Notes: a model not told the origin generated them from the letters alone. Positions 1 to 8,531 are shown, numbered from the stretch's first letter. The stretch: DNA of 64,000 nucleotides from Nocardioides sp. S5 (GCF_017310035.1 NZ_CP022296.1:558001-622000); one strand, 5' to 3'. A program made the numbers and translations.

Positions 1-1025
1 TCGGCATCGTGCTCACCCTCGGCGGGGTCCGCCACGCGACGGTGGAGACCGAGATCTACCTCCTGACCACCACGGTCTTCGACCTGCGAGCGGCCGCCGC
101 GCTGTCGGTGCTGCAGATCGTGGTGGTGGTACTCCTGCTCGCGATGGCGGCCCGGCTGCGCGCGACACCCGATCCGACGGCCCAGCGTGCCGTGACCCCG
201 GTGCGCGCCGTACGCCGCAGTGACGCACCCGTCGTCGTCGCCACGCTGCTGGTGCTCGGCGCGATGCTCCTGCCGATCCTCACCCTGGTGGCCGGCTCGC
301 TCAGCGTCGGCGACGGCTGGGGGCTGGACAACTACCGCGCCCTCACGACGGCCGGCGACAACCAGGCCCTGCTGGTTCCGGCGACGTCGGCGCTCGCCAC
401 CAGCCTCCGCACCGCCGTCGACGCGACGTGGATGGCGTTGCTCGTGGGCGTGCTGGTCTCGGTCATCGTCACGCGCCGCTCGCACTCGGTCGCCGAGCGT
501 CGCGTGCGGTCGAGCCTCGACGGCTTCTTCATGCTGCCGCTGGGGGTGAGCGCAGTGACGCTCGGCTTCGGCTTCCTCATCACCCTCGACCAGCCGCCGC
601 TGGACCTGCGCGACTCGCCGCTCCTGGTGCCGATGGCCCAGGCGCTCGTGGCGCTGCCCCTCGTCGTCCGCACCCTCACGCCCGTCCTCGGCGGCATCGA
701 CGACCGCCAGCGCCAGGCGGCTGCCTCCCTCGGTGCGTCGGCCTGGCGCACCCTGCTCACCGTCGACCTGCCGGTGGTGTGGAAGCCGATGCTCGCCGCG
801 AGCGGCTTCGCCTTCGCCGCCTCGCTCGGCGAGTTCGGTGCGACGTCCTTCCTCGCCCGCGACGAGAGCCCGACGCTGCCGGTCGTGATCTTCCGGCTGA
901 TCGGCCACCCCGGGGAGATGAACTACGGCATGGCGCTCGCCGCCTCCGTCGTGCTCGCCGTCGCCACGGCCGTGGTGATGCTGGCCGTCGAACGGCTCCG
1001 GGTGCCGGGTGTGGGAGCGTTCTGA
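1..1025 (+). CDS. ABC transporter permease, ThiP/iron type (5' end outside window)
   Basis: Membrane permease of an importer of the thiamine/Fe3+ (ThiP/FbpB) class. The reading frame is open from base 3, so only the C-terminal part, about 340 residues, is seen. It shows several hydrophobic segments and near the C-terminus an EAA-type coupling loop (QRQAAASLGASAW ... LPVVWKPM) followed by SLGEFGATSF, typical of ThiP-like permeases. The stop overlaps the start of the ATPase gene by one base, so the two are translationally coupled. The substrate cannot be told from sequence; the binding protein would lie upstream, outside the window. A GTG at base 9 is in frame but is unlikely to be the true start because the frame continues upstream. 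Confidence 0.85.
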   Translation, partial: GIVLTLGGVRHATVETEIYLLTTTVFDLRAAAALSVLQIVVVVLLLAMAARLRATPDPTAQRAVTPVRAVRRSDAPVVVATLLVLGAMLLPILTLVAGSLSVGDGWGLDNYRALTTAGDNQALLVPATSALATSLRTAVDATWMALLVGVLVSVIVTRRSHSVAERRVRSSLDGFFMLPLGVSAVTLGFGFLITLDQPPLDLRDSPLLVPMAQALVALPLVVRTLTPVLGGIDDRQRQAAASLGASAWRTLLTVDLPVVWKPMLAASGFAFAASLGEFGATSFLARDESPTLPVVIFRLIGHPGEMNYGMALAASVVLAVATAVVMLAVERLRVPGVGAF

Positions 1026-2029
1026 TGGTGTTGAGGCTCCGGGACGTGACCGTCCGCTACGGCGATGCCGTCGCGGTCGACGACGTCTCGCTCGACCTCG
1101 CACCCGGCCAGGTGCTGGCCGTGCTCGGGCCGTCCGGCTGCGGCAAGTCGACCCTGCTGCGCGCGGTGGCCGGCCTCGAGCCGCTGTCGTCCGGCTCGAT
1201 CTCCTTCGACGGCACCGACCTCGCCGGCACGCCGACCCACCGGCGCGGCTTCGCGCTGATGTTCCAGGACGGGCAGCTCTTCGCCCACCTCACGGTCGCC
1301 CGCAACGTCGCCTACGCGCTGCGGCTGCGGCGGACGCCGTCGGCCCGGGTCGCGGTGCGGGTGGACGAGCTGCTCGCGCTGGTGGGGCTCTCCGGATTCG
1401 GTGACCGGCTGCCCGGCACCCTCTCCGGCGGGGAGCGGCAGCGGGTCGCGCTGGCGCGGGCGCTGGCGGTCGAGCCGCGCCTGATCCTGCTCGACGAGCC
1501 GCTGTCGGCCCTCGACGCGACCCTGCGCGAGCGGCTCGCCGGGGACCTGCGCGAGATCCTCCACGCCGCCGGCACCACCGCGCTCCTCGTCACCCACGAC
1601 CACGACGAGGCCTTCGCCCTGGCCGACCGGCTCGCGGTGATGCGTGGGGGCCGGGTCGTGCAGTCCGGCGACATCGACGAGGTGTGGCGCGAGCCGGTGG
1701 ACGAGGACACCGCGCTCTTCCTCGGCTACGCCCGCGTGCTGCGCGACGACGCCGCCCGCCTCGTGCTGGAGGCCGCCGGTCTCGCGCCGGCGCCCGCGGT
1801 CGCCGTACGCCGCTCCGCGCTCGTCGTCGACGACGCCGGCCCGGTCCGCGCGCGCGTCGAGTCGGCCCGGGTGACGCCGGAGCAGGTGCGCCTGGTGGTG
1901 CACGTCGAGGGCGTCGGCCCGATCGACGCCGTGGCCGCGCTGGGCAGTCGGGTCGCGCCCGGCGACGAGGTCGCGGTGCGCGTGGACGTGACACGTCTCG
2001 CGGTCCTGCCGATCACGCCCGCTCCTTGA
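1025..2029 (+). CDS. ABC transporter ATP-binding protein (ThiQ/FbpC-like)
   Basis: Cytoplasmic ATPase partner of the preceding permease, 334 residues. All ABC motifs are present: Walker A GPSGCGKST (35-43), Q-loop FQDGQ (Q81), signature LSGGERQR (133-140), Walker B LILLDE (153-158) and switch His191. The nucleotide-binding domain takes up about 215 residues. The remaining 110 form a poorly conserved C-terminal region that could be TOBE-like. The ATG shares its A with the permease stop (TGATG), which fixes the start. Iron(III), thiamine and molybdate-like importers all use such subunits, so the substrate is left open. Confidence 0.9.
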   Translation: MVLRLRDVTVRYGDAVAVDDVSLDLAPGQVLAVLGPSGCGKSTLLRAVAGLEPLSSGSISFDGTDLAGTPTHRRGFALMFQDGQLFAHLTVARNVAYALRLRRTPSARVAVRVDELLALVGLSGFGDRLPGTLSGGERQRVALARALAVEPRLILLDEPLSALDATLRERLAGDLREILHAAGTTALLVTHDHDEAFALADRLAVMRGGRVVQSGDIDEVWREPVDEDTALFLGYARVLRDDAARLVLEAAGLAPAPAVAVRRSALVVDDAGPVRARVESARVTPEQVRLVVHVEGVGPIDAVAALGSRVAPGDEVAVRVDVTRLAVLPITPAP

Positions 2030-2037
2030 CCCGTCCC

Positions 2038-2043
2038 TACACT
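2038..2043 (+). promoter_or_regulatory. -10 element TACACT, leaderless start
   Basis: TACACT matches the actinobacterial -10 pattern TANNNT. It ends 7 bp before the GTG at 2051, so transcription would begin at the start codon. No Shine-Dalgarno sequence is present, which agrees with a leaderless mRNA. No clear -35 hexamer was assigned. Confidence 0.5.
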
Positions 2044-2050
2044 GACCTCC

Positions 2051-3097
2051 GTGTACAGACCGGCCTATGCCCTGCTCGTGGGAGTCGCTGCCCTCATGGG
2101 CGCGCTCGCGCTGGTGGCCTCGATCGCACTCGATCGACCGCTGGTGGACCCCGAGGGCTTCCTCGGGCCGTCCTGGTTGCGGCTGCCGCTGCTCGTCCTC
2201 GGCGCCTTCCTGCTCGACCTGCTGCCGCGCACGCTGTGGTTCTCGCGGATGAAGCCCGCGCTGATGCCGGACATCGTCCGGGAGCGGATCCGGACCCACT
2301 GGGACCGCGAGCGGGTCGTGCTCGTCGTGCTCGGCCTGGTGTCCTTCTACATCACCTACGTCTGCTACCGGAACCTCAAGTCCTTCCTGCCCTTCATCAT
2401 GGGCGAGGACAAGTACGACCGCGAGCTGCACCTCATCGACCGCGCGCTGATGTTCGGCAACGAGCCCGCCACGATCCTGCACACCATGTTCGGCACCGGG
2501 ATCTCCGCGCACTTCCTCTCCACGATCTACCTGTGGTTCCTGCCGCTCGTGCCGCTGGCGCTCGCCGCGTGGCTGGTGTGGTCGCGCAACATCACCTTCG
2601 GCTACTGGTTCGCCACGTCGCAGTGCGTGGCGTGGGCGCTCGGCACCGCGTCCTACTACGCGCTGCCCACCCTCGGCCCCGGCTTCCAGTACAGCTACCT
2701 CTACACCGACCTGCCCGACACCGGCTCGACGGCGCTGATGGAAGCACTGTTCTACGGTCGCAAGGGCGTGCTGCGCGACGGGCTGGAGGGCTCCGTGCAG
2801 TCGGTGGCGGGATTCGCCTCCCTGCACGTGGCGATCACGCTGCTCGTCGCGTTGATGGTGCAGTACACGCTGCGCAACCGGATCCTCCACATCGTCTTCT
2901 GGGCCAACTTCGCCATCACCGTCGTGGCCACCCTCTACTTCGGCTGGCACTACATCGCCGACGACCTCGCCGGCGTCGTGATCGCGCTCTTCGCCTTCTG
3001 GATCGGCGGCCTGGCCAGCGGGCAGAAGTTCGACCGGCACGGGTTGGCGTCCCACCCGACCTCCACGACCCGCCAGGTGCCTGTCGACGCCGACTGA
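2051..3097 (+). CDS. PAP2-superfamily integral membrane protein
   Basis: Polytopic membrane protein of 348 residues with about six hydrophobic helices. The C-terminal half carries two PAP2 signature blocks: SLHVA with His259, and GWHYIADDLAG with His300 and Asp304/305. These provide the His-His-Asp triad of phosphatidate-phosphatase and phosphotransferase enzymes. The first classical PAP2 block (KxxxxxxRP) is not obvious, which resembles the inositol-phosphotransferase-like PAP2_3 subgroup. The likely role is lipid-phosphate hydrolysis or head-group transfer at the membrane; the substrate is unknown. GTG start chosen from the -10 element just upstream. Confidence 0.8.
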   Translation: MYRPAYALLVGVAALMGALALVASIALDRPLVDPEGFLGPSWLRLPLLVLGAFLLDLLPRTLWFSRMKPALMPDIVRERIRTHWDRERVVLVVLGLVSFYITYVCYRNLKSFLPFIMGEDKYDRELHLIDRALMFGNEPATILHTMFGTGISAHFLSTIYLWFLPLVPLALAAWLVWSRNITFGYWFATSQCVAWALGTASYYALPTLGPGFQYSYLYTDLPDTGSTALMEALFYGRKGVLRDGLEGSVQSVAGFASLHVAITLLVALMVQYTLRNRILHIVFWANFAITVVATLYFGWHYIADDLAGVVIALFAFWIGGLASGQKFDRHGLASHPTSTTRQVPVDAD

Positions 3098-3109
3098 CCC
3101 GAGCGTCGC

Positions 3110-3203
3110 GTTCCCCGGGTACCCGGGGAAACCCGAGCTTCACCCCCGAAACTTCGGGGTGGAGGCTCCAGTTCGGCGTGACAACCTCCTCCGACCGGAG
3201 GTT
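3110..3203. repeat. cluster of intergenic palindromes
   Basis: Consecutive inverted repeats: 3111-3130 (arm TTCCCCGGGT and its exact complement), 3144-3159 (CCCCGAA/TTCGGGG), a TGGAG/CTCCA block ending near 3170, and 3183-3203 (AACCTCC, 7-nt loop, GGAGGTT). The first palindrome recurs, one base pair longer on each side plus closing G-C, at 42420-42443, again followed by a GGAGG-TCCAGT block. They lie behind the PAP2 gene and could act in termination or as a dispersed repeat. Confidence 0.75.
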
Positions 3204-3392
3204 GGCGGCAGCCTGCCCGAACGACAGCGGTGTAGTTCAAAATGACAAGACTGTCGTTCGTCAAGACGACACGCCGGAACAAAGTCAAAAAGTTGGGCAA
3301 GGTGTTCCCAATGTGACGAAAGTTCACTAGCGTGCCTCGAGTTGCCCGTGCGAAGGGGAAGTCGCACGGGCCCATACCCCCGAGGAGCCTCC
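3204..3392 (+). promoter_or_regulatory. promoter and structured leader of the NlpC/P60 gene
   Basis: This gene-free stretch is clearly richer in A and T than its surroundings. TAGCGT at 3328-3333 fits a TANNNT -10. Just upstream, 3313-3327 reads GTGA-N7-TCAC, a near-palindrome resembling a CRP-family site but one base longer in the spacer. The predicted 5' leader forms a perfect 10-bp hairpin at 3344-3371 (arm GCCCGTGCGA, 8-nt loop). The Shine-Dalgarno sequence (GAGGAG) follows. The c-di-AMP riboswitch consensus was looked for and not found. Confidence 0.45.
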
Positions 3393-4868
3393 GTGCCCGA
3401 CGCACCGCACGCACCCGTCCGACGTCGTACGACGTCGCGCTGGGCCACCGCGTGCGTGCTGGTCGCGGGGCTCGCCGTCGGCGGCGGCGACGGTGTCGCC
3501 TTCGCCGACGGCCACGCCGGGCGCGAGGTGCCGAGCGAGGCTGACGTCACCCGCGCCCAGCAGGACGCGGCCGACAAGGGTCGCGACGTCGCAGCCGTGC
3601 AGGCCGACCTGATCCGCGCCGACCTCGCCCTCGAGTCCGCCGGCGACGCGGCGGCGCAGGCCGCCGAGGCGTTCAACGGTGCCCGCTGGCGCGCCGAGCA
3701 GGCCCGTGAGGACGCCCGCCAGGCCGAGGCGGCCGCCACCTCGGCGCGCGCCGACGTCGAGGCGCAGCGACAGCTGTACGCCGACACGGTGGTGCGGTCC
3801 TACGAGGAGGCCTCGCAGGTGCAGGGGCTCTCCGCGGTCGTCGAGGCCGACGGCATCGAGTCGCTCATCGACCGCACGGTCACCATGGGCCACACCTCCG
3901 ACGCCCTCGACAGCCAGTACGACGCCTTCGTCGCCGCCTCCGCCGTCGCCGAGGTCACCGCCACGACGGCCACCCAGGCCGCCGAGCGGGCTGCGACCGC
4001 CGAGCGCGAGGCCGCGGCGGCCCGCGACGCGGCCGAGACCGCGCAGGCCGACGCAGGGGCCCAGGCGGAGGCCGTCGCCGCCGCCAAGGCCGGCCTGATC
4101 GCCGAGCTCGCCGAGCTGCAGGGGATCAGCGTGCGCCTGGCCGAGAAGCGCCAGAGCGCGCTCGAGGAGGCCGCGGCCCAGGCCGCCGCGGCGGCCGCCC
4201 AGGCCCAGGCAGAGGCGGACGCCCAGGCGGAGGCCGAGGCGGAGGCGGACGCCCAGGCGGAGCAGGAGGCGAAGGCGACGCCGACCCCCACCCCGACGCC
4301 CACCTCGACGCCCACCTCGACGCCCACCTCGACGCCCACCCCGACCCCCACCCCGACGCCGTCGCCCACGCCGACGCCGACCCCCACCCCGACCCCCACC
4401 CCGACGCCCATCCCGACGCCCATCCCGACGCCGACGCCCACGCCGTCGCCCACGCCCACGCCGACGCCCACCCCGACGCCCACCCCGACGCCCCCGACGC
4501 CGAGCAGCGGCGCGGACGCCGCGATCGCCTTCGCCCGGGCCCAGCTGGGCGAGCCCTACCGCTACGGCGCCGCCGGCCCGAACGCCTGGGACTGCTCGGG
4601 CCTCACCTCGGCCGCGTGGGCCGAGGGTGGCGTCTCGCTGCCGCACTACTCCGTCGCCCAGTACACCCAGTCGACGCGCATCACCGCCGCCGAGCTCGCG
4701 CCTGGTGACCTCGTCTTCTGGGGCTCCTCGAGCAACCCGGGCTCGATCTACCACGTCGCCCTCTACATCGGCGACGGGCAGATCATCCACGCGCCCCGCA
4801 CGGGTCGCGACGTCAGCCAGGAGTCCATGTACTACTGGCGGGCGCCCAACTTCTTCGCGCGCCCCTAG
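3393..4868 (+). CDS. secreted NlpC/P60 peptidoglycan hydrolase with coiled coil and Thr-Pro linker
   Basis: Predicted cell-wall endopeptidase of 491 residues, cutting peptide stems of peptidoglycan. Order: basic N-terminus and signal segment (1-36); long Ala-rich coiled coil (about 45-290), as in RipA/PcsB-type hydrolases; a linker made almost only of Thr, Pro and Ser (about 296-370); C-terminal NlpC/P60 domain (375-491). The catalytic residues are visible: Cys401 in WDCSG, His454 in YHVALYIG and His466. The coiled coil probably controls activity or septal targeting, and the linker would span the wall. GTG 3393 was chosen because GAGGAG lies just upstream and the signal sequence follows directly; an in-frame ATG at 3342 falls inside the leader hairpin. 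Confidence 0.9.
   Translation: MPDAPHAPVRRRTTSRWATACVLVAGLAVGGGDGVAFADGHAGREVPSEADVTRAQQDAADKGRDVAAVQADLIRADLALESAGDAAAQAAEAFNGARWRAEQAREDARQAEAAATSARADVEAQRQLYADTVVRSYEEASQVQGLSAVVEADGIESLIDRTVTMGHTSDALDSQYDAFVAASAVAEVTATTATQAAERAATAEREAAAARDAAETAQADAGAQAEAVAAAKAGLIAELAELQGISVRLAEKRQSALEEAAAQAAAAAAQAQAEADAQAEAEAEADAQAEQEAKATPTPTPTPTSTPTSTPTSTPTPTPTPTPSPTPTPTPTPTPTPTPIPTPIPTPTPTPSPTPTPTPTPTPTPTPPTPSSGADAAIAFARAQLGEPYRYGAAGPNAWDCSGLTSAAWAEGGVSLPHYSVAQYTQSTRITAAELAPGDLVFWGSSSNPGSIYHVALYIGDGQIIHAPRTGRDVSQESMYYWRAPNFFARP
4278..4500 (+). repeat. Thr-Pro-encoding short tandem repeats
   Basis: About 220 bp inside the NlpC/P60 gene made of 6-bp units of the form ACSCCS, with 12-bp higher-order units (ACCTCGACGCCC three times near 4312-4335). 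It encodes a Thr/Pro/Ser linker. Such DNA is prone to slippage, so the number of units probably varies between strains. Confidence 0.9.
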
Positions 4869-4887
4869 ATCGTGGGGAGGGGCGCGC
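4857..4887. terminator. terminator-like hairpin between convergent genes
   Basis: Perfect 10-bp stem (arm GCGCGCCCCT, 11-nt loop) covering the stop codon of the NlpC/P60 gene and ending 4 bp before the stop of the convergent sulfotransferase gene. There is no T-run, as is common in high-GC actinobacteria. Confidence 0.6.
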
Positions 4888-4890
4888 GGC

Positions 4891-5766
4891 CTACGTGACC
4901 TTGCTGGCGAACCTGGCGGCCAGCTCGCCGGGGTCGAGGTCGCCGTCGAGGACGCGACGCGTCGGCCACGCGGAGGTGTCGATGCCGGACAGCTCCTCGA
5001 AGAGGGCGAGGTCCTTGGCGTAGACCTCGGCCAACCGGGCCAGGTCGTCGGCGGTCGGTGCCGTGCCCGGCACCTGCCCGGCCCCGGCGTGCCAGTTCTT
5101 GAGCGGCGGCACCCGCTCGAAGCGCGGCAGGTCGAGGAAGTCGGTGGTCCGGTGCACGGTGGCCTCGAAGTCGCCGAGCATCGCGCGCAGCTCCAGCAGC
5201 AGCCACTGCTGGCGCCCGAACAGCTCGAAGCCGCGCTGGAGCTGCTCGCCGTAGAAGCCGCGCGCCAGGCCGGTCATGTGCCGCCACCGCATCGTGCGTA
5301 CGTCGTCGGGCACCGCGTCGGGCAGCGAGGTGTGCGGCCACTCGGTGAGGAAGTCCGGCCAGTCGGGCCAGGCGAGGTTGCGCGAGCGCAGCATCACCCA
5401 GTGCGAGAACAGCCGCTCCAGCGGGTCGCGGAACACCGCGACCAGCGGCATGTCGGGGTTGTAGGCACGCATCCGCTCCAGCGCGTGCGGCCAGTAGAGG
5501 TAGGTCGGGCTGGCGTCGCCGAGCAGGCGGTGCACCCGCGCGCGGCGGGGAGCGGTGTAGTCGGTGGCGTAGTCCGGCGACGACCAGTCCACGGTCTCGT
5601 CGTCGAAGTAGTGCCGCTCCTTGTCGGGGGCCTGGCACACGAGCGGGTGCTGGTTGAGCGTCACCGCGAGCGTCGACGTACCGCCCTTCTGCACGCCGAC
5701 GACGGCGAAGTTGTAGGCCATCACGCCCAGCGGTTCGCCCGGAGGGGTGGCATCGGACACGTTCAT
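4891..5766 (-). CDS. PAPS-dependent sulfotransferase family protein
   Basis: Cytoplasmic enzyme of 291 residues predicted to move sulfate from PAPS to a hydroxyl acceptor. The 5'-phosphosulfate loop VQKGGTST is at 25-32, and the 3'-phosphate-binding Arg/Ser element FRDPLERLFSHW follows about 110 residues later. The match is to the bacterial Sulfotransfer family (heparan- or Stf0-like); the acceptor cannot be predicted. ATG 5766 was chosen over the internal ATG at 5721 because a TAGGTT -10 sits 7 bp upstream. It is divergent from the acyl-CoA oxidase gene and convergent with the NlpC/P60 gene. A second sulfotransferase is encoded at 27070-28173. Confidence 0.85.
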   Translation of the reverse strand: MNVSDATPPGEPLGVMAYNFAVVGVQKGGTSTLAVTLNQHPLVCQAPDKERHYFDDETVDWSSPDYATDYTAPRRARVHRLLGDASPTYLYWPHALERMRAYNPDMPLVAVFRDPLERLFSHWVMLRSRNLAWPDWPDFLTEWPHTSLPDAVPDDVRTMRWRHMTGLARGFYGEQLQRGFELFGRQQWLLLELRAMLGDFEATVHRTTDFLDLPRFERVPPLKNWHAGAGQVPGTAPTADDLARLAEVYAKDLALFEELSGIDTSAWPTRRVLDGDLDPGELAARFASKVT

Positions 5767-5773
5767 CGCGGTG

Positions 5774-5795
5774 AACCTACCGTCCGGACTACTTT
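5774..5795. promoter_or_regulatory. divergent leaderless promoters
   Basis: The minus-strand -10 TAGGTT (complement of 5774-5779) ends 7 bp before the sulfotransferase ATG. The plus-strand -10 TACTTT (5790-5795) ends 7 bp before the acyl-CoA oxidase ATG. Both genes lack a Shine-Dalgarno sequence. The -35 regions must overlap, so the two promoters may compete. Confidence 0.5.
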
Positions 5796-5802
5796 GGACG
5801 GT

Positions 5803-7863
5803 ATGGCCACCGACCAGGTCCCGCCGATCGCGGACGAGATGCCCACGCCTCTGCCCGAGACAGCCACCCCGGAGCGGGTCGAGGACGACGCCGTCCACGC
5901 CGACGACCGCGGCTACCGCCAGCCGGACGTGGACGTCGACGCCCTGCGCGCCCTGCTCGACGGCCGCTACCGCGAGGTCCGCGACCTGGTGCGCACCAAC
6001 CTCGCGGAGCACGCGCAGGTCCTCCTCGACGAGGAGCAGATGAGCACCGCGGACTTCCGCGAGCGCGTCAAGGACGTCGTGGTGATGATGGCCGAGACGG
6101 GCCAGACCGGGATGGGCTTCCCGGAGGAGCACGGCGGCGGCGGCGACATCGGCGCCTCGGTCGCCGCCTTCGAGACCCTCGCCTACGGCGACCTGTCGGT
6201 GCTGGTCAAGGTGGGCGTGCAGTTCGGCCTCTTCGGCGGCGCCATCCTCCAGCTCGGCACGAAGACGCACCACGACGCCCACCTCGCCGACCTCGTCACC
6301 GGCCGCACGATGGGCTGCTTCGCGATGACCGAGACCGGCCACGGCTCCAACGTGCAGGCGCTCGGCACCGTCGCGACGTACGACGTCGAGGCGGAGGAGT
6401 TCGTCATCACGACCCCCGACGACGCGAGCCGCAAGGACTACATCGGCAACGCCGCCGCGCACGCCGAGCTCGCTGTCGTCTTCGCCCAGCTCGAGGTCGC
6501 GGGCGAGCGCCACGGCGTGCACGCCTTCGTCGTCCCCATCCGTGACGGCGGACGGGTGCTGGACGGCGTCCGCATCGAGGACTGCGGTCCCAAGATGGGC
6601 CTCAACGGCGTCGACAACGGCCGGCTCTGGTTCGACGGCGTCCGCGTGCCGCGCACCGCGCTGCTCAACCAGTTCGCCGAGGTCACCCCCGAGGGCCGCT
6701 ACCTCTCGCCGATCGACAACCCCAACAAGCGCTTCTTCACCATGCTCGGCACCCTCGTGCAGGGCCGGGTGTGCGTCGGCGGGGCGGGCATCAACGCCTC
6801 GAAGGTCGCGCTGGTGATCGCGACGCGCTACGCCGTGCGGCGCCGGCAGTTCGAGGCGGTCTCGCCCGACGAGGAGCAGGTGCTCCTCGACTACGGCATG
6901 CACCAGCGCCGCCTGCTCCCGCTGATCGCACGGACGTACGCCCTCCACTTCGCGCAGGAGGTCGTCGCCGGGCAGCTGCACGAGGTCTTCTCCGGGCCCG
7001 GCGCAGGCGAGGAGGGCAGCGACGAGCACGCCCGCCGGATGCTGGAGTCGCGTGCCGCCGGCACCAAGGCGCTCGGCACCTGGCACGCGACCCGCACCAT
7101 CCAGGAGTGCCGCGAGGCGTGCGGCGGCGCGGGCTACCTCAGCGAGAACCGCTTCGCCGCGCTCAAGGCGGACACCGACGTCTTCACCAGCTTCGAGGGG
7201 GACAACCACGTCCTGCTCCAGCTCGTGGCCAAGGGCCTGCTCACCGACTACGCCGGCGAGTTCGAGGACATGGACCAGCTCGGCATGGCCCGCTTCGTGG
7301 CCGGCCTCGCCGTTGAGACCGTCGTCGAGCGCACCGCGGTGCACAAGCTGGTCCAGTCGGTGCGCGACCTGCTCCCCGGCGGCGACACGTGGGACCAGGA
7401 GGCCGGGCTGCTCGACCCGAACTACCAGCTGGCCATGCTGCGCTTCCGCGAGGAGCACATGATCGGCGGCGTCGCCCGGCGCCTCAAGCGCGGCATCGAC
7501 CAGGGGATGAACCCCGGTGCGGTGTTCTCCCGGGTGCAGGACCACGTCATCGCCGCAGCGCGCGCCCACACCGAGCGGCTGGTGCTGGAGGCCTTCATCG
7601 CGAAGACGGCAGCGATGCCCGACGGCGACCTCAAGGTGGCGCTCAACCTGCTGTGCGACCTGCACGCGCTGACCACGATCGAGGCCGACCGGGCCTGGTT
7701 CATGGAGCACGGGCGGCTGTCCAGCACCCGCTCCAAGGCGATCAGCCGCGAGGTCAACGCCCTGTGCCGCAAGGTCCGCCCGCTCGCCGTCGACCTGGTC
7801 GACGCGTTCGGCGTCCCCGAGGAGATGCTCCGCAGCCCGGAGCTGCTCGCCTGGGGCGAGTGA
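5803..7863 (+). CDS. acyl-CoA oxidase/dehydrogenase family flavoenzyme
   Basis: Predicted FAD enzyme of 686 residues that introduces the trans-2 double bond into acyl-CoA in beta-oxidation. The length and the flavin-binding block CFAMTETGHGSNVQALGT are those of peroxisomal-type acyl-CoA oxidases rather than the usual ~390-residue dehydrogenases. The block GGAGYLSENRF and the catalytic base Glu465 in SFEGDNHVLLQ are also present. An N-terminal extension of about 60 residues is acidic and likely disordered. Whether O2 or an electron-transfer flavoprotein is the acceptor cannot be seen. It stands alone, with no other beta-oxidation genes next to it. Confidence 0.88.
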   Translation: MATDQVPPIADEMPTPLPETATPERVEDDAVHADDRGYRQPDVDVDALRALLDGRYREVRDLVRTNLAEHAQVLLDEEQMSTADFRERVKDVVVMMAETGQTGMGFPEEHGGGGDIGASVAAFETLAYGDLSVLVKVGVQFGLFGGAILQLGTKTHHDAHLADLVTGRTMGCFAMTETGHGSNVQALGTVATYDVEAEEFVITTPDDASRKDYIGNAAAHAELAVVFAQLEVAGERHGVHAFVVPIRDGGRVLDGVRIEDCGPKMGLNGVDNGRLWFDGVRVPRTALLNQFAEVTPEGRYLSPIDNPNKRFFTMLGTLVQGRVCVGGAGINASKVALVIATRYAVRRRQFEAVSPDEEQVLLDYGMHQRRLLPLIARTYALHFAQEVVAGQLHEVFSGPGAGEEGSDEHARRMLESRAAGTKALGTWHATRTIQECREACGGAGYLSENRFAALKADTDVFTSFEGDNHVLLQLVAKGLLTDYAGEFEDMDQLGMARFVAGLAVETVVERTAVHKLVQSVRDLLPGGDTWDQEAGLLDPNYQLAMLRFREEHMIGGVARRLKRGIDQGMNPGAVFSRVQDHVIAAARAHTERLVLEAFIAKTAAMPDGDLKVALNLLCDLHALTTIEADRAWFMEHGRLSSTRSKAISREVNALCRKVRPLAVDLVDAFGVPEEMLRSPELLAWGE

Positions 7864-7973
7864 GGTGAGGATCCCGGGGTCTCGGCGGCTGGAGCGAGGA
7901 CCCGCTGTGGTCCTACGTCTACCCCCGGCTCGTCGACTCGGGCCCGCTCGGTCGCGCCGCCTGGCGCGCCGGG

Positions 7974-8531
7974 ATGGGCAGCGACCTCGCGCTGCTCCAT
8001 GACGCGGCCGCCGAGATCGGGACGCTGCCCGCGGGATCGCGGGTCCTCGACGTCCCGACCGGCTCCGGCGTCGCGCTGCGCGGGGTGCGCCCCGGCCAGG
8101 GGATCGAGGTCGTCGCCGCCGACATCTCCACCACCATGCTGGCCCGGGCGAGCGCCACTGCGAAGCGGCTTGGCGTGGCCGACCAGGTCACCCCCACGCT
8201 GGCCGACGTCGGCGACCTGCCGTTCGGGGACGCCACCTTCGACCTCGTCGTGTCCTTCACCGGGCTGCACTGCTTCCCCGACCCGCGACGCGCGATCGAG
8301 GAGATGGTGCGCGTGCTCGCCCCGGGTGCGGCACTCACGGGCAGCTCGCTCTTCACCGACACCGGTCAGCGCTGGGTGCCGCTGCGCGTGGCCGGCACCC
8401 GGGCGGGCGTCCTGGGCCCCATGTGCACCTCGGCCGAGGCGCGCCGCTGGCTGCACGAGGCCGGCTGCGACGAGGTCGAGCTCGCGCTCCACGGTGCGCT
8501 GGGCTACTTCCGCGCCGTCCGCGCGGCATGA
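7974..8531 (+). CDS. class I SAM-dependent methyltransferase (N-terminus uncertain)
   Basis: Rossmann-fold methyltransferase of the Methyltransf_11 type. From ATG 7974 it is 185 residues, with motif I VLDVPTGSG (24-32) and a later FDLVVSFTGLHCFPDP block. The substrate is unknown. In the same frame, convincing protein-like sequence (GGWSEDPLWSYVYPRLVDSG) continues upstream to a stop at 7866-7868, but no ATG, GTG or TTG occurs there. A GTG at 7865 exists in another frame and would join it after a one-base change near the CCCGGGG run at 7873-7879. The true N-terminus may therefore be broken or miscalled. Confidence 0.75.
   Translation: MGSDLALLHDAAAEIGTLPAGSRVLDVPTGSGVALRGVRPGQGIEVVAADISTTMLARASATAKRLGVADQVTPTLADVGDLPFGDATFDLVVSFTGLHCFPDPRRAIEEMVRVLAPGAALTGSSLFTDTGQRWVPLRVAGTRAGVLGPMCTSAEARRWLHEAGCDEVELALHGALGYFRAVRAA

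Noticed and set aside
3204..3392. c-di-AMP (ydaO) riboswitch before the NlpC/P60 gene
   Set aside because: Such switches are common before wall hydrolases, and disA is in the window, but the conserved ydaO core blocks are not present; only a simple hairpin and promoter are seen.
4278..4500. Frameshift or assembly fault in the Thr-Pro repeat of the hydrolase
   Set aside because: The frame is open through the repeat into an intact NlpC/P60 domain.
4893..7710. Long minus-strand frame antisense to the acyl-CoA oxidase gene
   Set aside because: The plus strand encodes clear flavoenzyme motifs. Only the part from 5766 down reads as a real protein (sulfotransferase).
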